Of a stretch of 64,000 nucleotides of DNA, positions 50,342 to 64,000 are shown piece after piece (the first letter of the stretch is position 1; each line of letters begins with the position of its first letter). A model generated the notes under the pieces. It searched no databases and was not told the DNA's origin. It was given only the letters and a program-made list of their open reading frames with translations. The position numbers and the translations under genes are program-made. The stretch comes from Phalacrocorax aristotelis (Eukaryota > Chordata > Aves > Suliformes > Phalacrocoracidae), in contig NC_134279.1 of the NCBI RefSeq assembly GCF_949628215.1, positions 58,387,766 through 58,451,765 of the forward strand, in the 5' to 3' direction.

Positions 50342-51374
50342 ATAATTACTGTGCAATGCCCTCTTGCCCCAGAGGTTGATAATAGCTGTATGGCTCAGAA
50401 TTCCTTTTTCCATATTTCTGGTGTTGATATGCTGAAAGGGCAGTAACTTGGTGAAAGCTGCAGTAGTATTACATTAAATCTGCCCTGTAGTCAAGGTGAA
50501 AATCATTATTTATAGTAGGATCTCTAATAAAGGCTGGCAGGTGTTAAATGTGTGGGTAGCCTGGAGTTAATGCTGCACCCGTCCATCCCTGCCTGCTGCT
50601 GTGGAGGGAGTATTGACTTTCCTCGCCATGGCTGATAACCTTCCACTGCTCTGGTATTCAGTATCCTTCAGCTGAAGCAGGGTATTTTTGGCTCAAAGTG
50701 TGCCTAGTCTTTCAAAGACTAGTGGTAAGGCTTTTTTTTAATTTTAAAATAATTTTAAAATTTAATCTCTTTTTTTTTTTTAATAGAAAAAGAAGCCTTG
50801 CCTTTCCCTCTGCCTTTACAAAGTTCAGCTATTAAGAGTTCTGTTTCTCTGTTCTTCTACTCTGTTCTTCATGGCTCAGGTTCCCCTAATTTACACTTTC
50901 ATTATACTGTTTAAATAACACATTCCTTCTAGCTTAAGGCTATCGTCTTCATAATGCTTTAATATTGCTCTGCTTCATTTTGTGAAGCATCAATTGTGCA
51001 TCACTGGCCTCAGTGGTATAATCTGATTTCTGTTGTTCATGACAATATGACGTTTCTCCTGTAGAACTTGCTGATTAGCTGCCCTACTTGTAACATCTGG
51101 CAGAGTATGGGGTGGGAGGAGGGTCCACTCATCTTCATACAGGCTATAGTAATTTAGACAAGTACTACAGCCAGCCACAGGATTACCCGCATGCTGGGAG
51201 TCTGGGACCAGGTAACAAATTCCCAGCATATTTCCCAAATAATTTCATGAAGATACAGCTTAAGCCAGTTCAAATACTGTAGCTGATGTCCATAGCAGAC
51301 AACTGAGAATTATTAAGGTGAGATGCACTTTGAACTACCATGACTGTAAAGAGAAGAATTTACAGCCACCAGTG
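50342..51374. other. UGDH-LIAS convergent intergenic stretch
   Basis: Nothing gene-like is visible. An AATAAA on the + strand at 50526-50531 is unassigned, and a T-rich stretch lies near 50770. Confidence 0.6.
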
Positions 51375-52445
51375 TACCAAAAGCCATGCTTTTATTTCTG
51401 CTTGAGCTTAGTATGCTATGAAATGGATTTCACATTTCATCTATGATGCATTCACGTCTCTGCATTCAGATTTAACAGCCAGACCAGGTCTCGGGGTGGG
51501 GGGGACGACACCACAGGTAACCAGACCAATCAAACACAATCACCCCACCCTTAGACTGGGCTTTTAACGTTCCTTTAATGGTAAGACAATACCCATGAGG
51601 AGGAGCATGGTACAGAATGGCAGCAGCCCTGCATACCCCATACTAAAGAAGCACCTGTGCAGCTCAGTCATATACCCACACTAGGCGTAGCTCTAGTTAT
51701 GCTGTTATGGCCACTCGGATCTTCCATGTCGTTTAAATTATATGACACCTACACAAGGTTAATTCTCTTGCCAGAAAGGGCTTGTTTTCTTCAACGTGAT
51801 ACCTTGGGTTTACCAAGGCTCTCACTTTGAGACATGTAAGCACCTGAAAAGCATTAGCTGTCAGAATGGTACAGCTCGTTTTCTTAAGATGCAGATAGAG
51901 TTACCACCTCTTGAAGGAGTATTACCAATACTTTCTCTGGTGTGGTTCAAGATAGCCCTAACATGGTACTTCATCACATACACCATCTTTAGAGTTTCTC
52001 TATTTCCCAGAGTCCCTGCAGACTTCTCTTACATAATAGTAAGATACACCAAAATAAGTACCTTTCAAATTACCTGTTACTTAGCATCTTTACAAGTACC
52101 TAACTGCAGCAATATTGACGGTAGTTTCAAACCTGAGTACTTAAACCCATCCAATTTTTTTTCAGCTTACATTTCTTCTACCTCAGTTCCATCGCTCTTT
52201 CAAAATCAGTTCTATCTTCTGACTTTTTGCTGAGCACCAGAAGTACGATGTAGTTGTAGCCTTGCCAGAGGAATTAGGTAAAATACTGTGAAGTGTTTTG
52301 GTGAAAGAAAAGCATTCTGGACAGATAGTAAGTTTATTCATGCATCCACCATCTGGTCTTCTGCATTTCTGGAACTGAGTATAATTATGCGCTGAAAAAA
52401 AAGGATCCTTAAAACTGGCTGTTTTAAATAGGTTCACTTTCATTT
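51375..52445 (-). other. LIAS: LIAS 3' UTR (end estimated)
   Basis: Follows the LIAS TGA. On the - strand AATAAA occurs at 52333-52338 (about 110 bases after the stop) and at 51391-51396 (about 1.05 kb after); either or both may be used. A 145-codon + strand frame at 51796-52233 is judged fortuitous. Confidence 0.55.
51391..51396 (-). terminator. LIAS: AATAAA poly(A) signal, distal candidate for LIAS
   Basis: TTTATT on the + strand is AATAAA on the coding strand. The alternative proximal signal is at 52333-52338. Confidence 0.45.
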
Positions 52446-61635
<9,190 letters not shown>

Positions 61636-61807
61636 GGCGGCGACTGCCCGCCCGCCGGCCGGCCCGATCGATCCTTTCGGCGCTCGGCCGCCCCACCTGC
61701 CCGCCTCAGGCGGCGCAAGCTCAATCGGGCCTCGGCTACTCTCGCCTCTCAGACGGCTACCTCGGCGTGATGACGCCAAGGAGCCGGGCGCGCCTACAAA
61801 TGCGTGA

Positions 61808-61815
61808 TGACGTCA
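61808..61815. promoter_or_regulatory. CRE palindrome TGACGTCA
   Basis: Exact 8-bp CREB/ATF consensus, about 15 bases upstream of the presumed RPL9 start. Confidence 0.75.
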
Positions 61816-61822
61816 GACACTA

Positions 61823-61848
61823 CCTCTTTCCGCTGCGGTTGCTGCGAG
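61823..61848 (+). other. RPL9: RPL9 non-coding exon 1 (TOP-type start, 5' end estimated)
   Basis: A short exon starting in the pyrimidine run CCTCTTTCC, the 5' terminal oligopyrimidine (TOP) signature of ribosomal-protein mRNAs, and ending CTGCGAG|gtgagg (GT at 61849). The next exon begins one base before the start codon. Confidence 0.8.
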
Positions 61849-62277
61849 GTGAGGTGCGGGCTGGCGCTGCCATCCGTCGCCATCCGCGGCCATCAGTCCC
61901 CCGAGCTCCCCGCCGGGCCCCGGGCATCCTGCCGGGGCGGCGCCGGGCCCGGCCGCCGCGTCCTGCCCCAAGCCCTGCGGGAGGGAAGCCCCCGGGATAG
62001 CGCCTTCCCTCGCCCTCCCCCCCCCCGCCCCCCCCCCTTCCCAGGGCCGGGCTCTGTCCCCACCATGGAGCCAGGCGCTGAGGCCGCAGGTCCCCGCCGA
62101 TCTTCCGGGGCCGGGACCCGCGCCCGGGCGGGAGGTGTCGGGGCCGGAGTTCAGCGCCGTGGCGACTGGGAGCGGGTGGTGCCGCTTTGGCGGGTGCGCA
62201 GCGGGGAGGGGCGGGGAGGGCGCCGCCGAAAGGCCTCGCCCCGAGGGGCTGCAGCTTCTACGCGTTCTCCTTTGCAG
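61849..62277 (+). other. RPL9 intron 1
   Basis: GC-rich intron within the CpG island, with a C tract at 62017-62037. Confidence 0.85.
62017..62037. repeat. C homopolymer-like tract
   Basis: About 20 C residues interrupted by a single G; the - strand is a G run. Confidence 0.9.
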
Positions 62278-62278
62278 A

Positions 62279-63985
<1,707 letters not shown>

Positions 63986-64000
63986 TGAGTGATTGTTGAA

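Overview
This is a vertebrate nuclear segment, almost certainly from a bird. The genes are split into small exons with GT-AG introns. The proteins encoded are close to the human ones. The interspersed repeats are CR1 LINEs with the avian-type 3' end (ATTCTATGATT-like terminus). Promoters sit in sharp CpG islands in an otherwise AT-rich background. Gene order and orientation match the conserved block SMIM14 - UGDH - LIAS - RPL9, which I recognise from human 4p14. There is no bacterial, viral or CRISPR content.

Layout: (1) 1-22.4 kb holds the 3' part of SMIM14 on the + strand: three coding exons at 11.1, 18.5 and 19.2 kb, then a roughly 3 kb 3' UTR. Its start codon lies left of the window. (2) 22.4-29.8 kb is intergenic, with no convincing protein gene. 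Two well-formed exon-like blocks on the - strand (27.2-27.9 kb) could belong to a non-coding transcript diverging from the UGDH promoter. (3) 29.8-31.1 kb is the UGDH CpG island and promoter. The complete UGDH gene follows (non-coding exon 1 plus 11 coding exons, 31,254-45,648, 494 aa). (4) 45.6-52.4 kb is the convergent 3' region between UGDH and LIAS, with one antisense CR1 copy. (5) 52,446-61,635 is the complete LIAS gene on the - strand (11 coding exons, 391 aa), with an unusual extra CpG island between its exons 7 and 8. (6) 61.5-62.3 kb is a compact bidirectional promoter serving LIAS (-) and RPL9 (+). (7) RPL9 runs off the right edge after codon 130.

The joined reading frames of UGDH (1,485 nt) and LIAS (1,176 nt) close exactly, with every splice phase consistent, so these models are strong. 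The four genes are not a pathway: SMIM14 is a small ER-membrane protein, UGDH makes UDP-glucuronate in the cytosol, LIAS makes lipoyl groups in mitochondria, and RPL9 is a ribosomal protein. I found no convincing new biological system. The most interesting leftovers are the intragenic CpG island in LIAS, the candidate divergent transcript upstream of UGDH, the LIAS/RPL9 promoter architecture with tandem in-frame donors in LIAS exon 1, and the shared sense orientation of all CR1 copies relative to their host or nearest gene.
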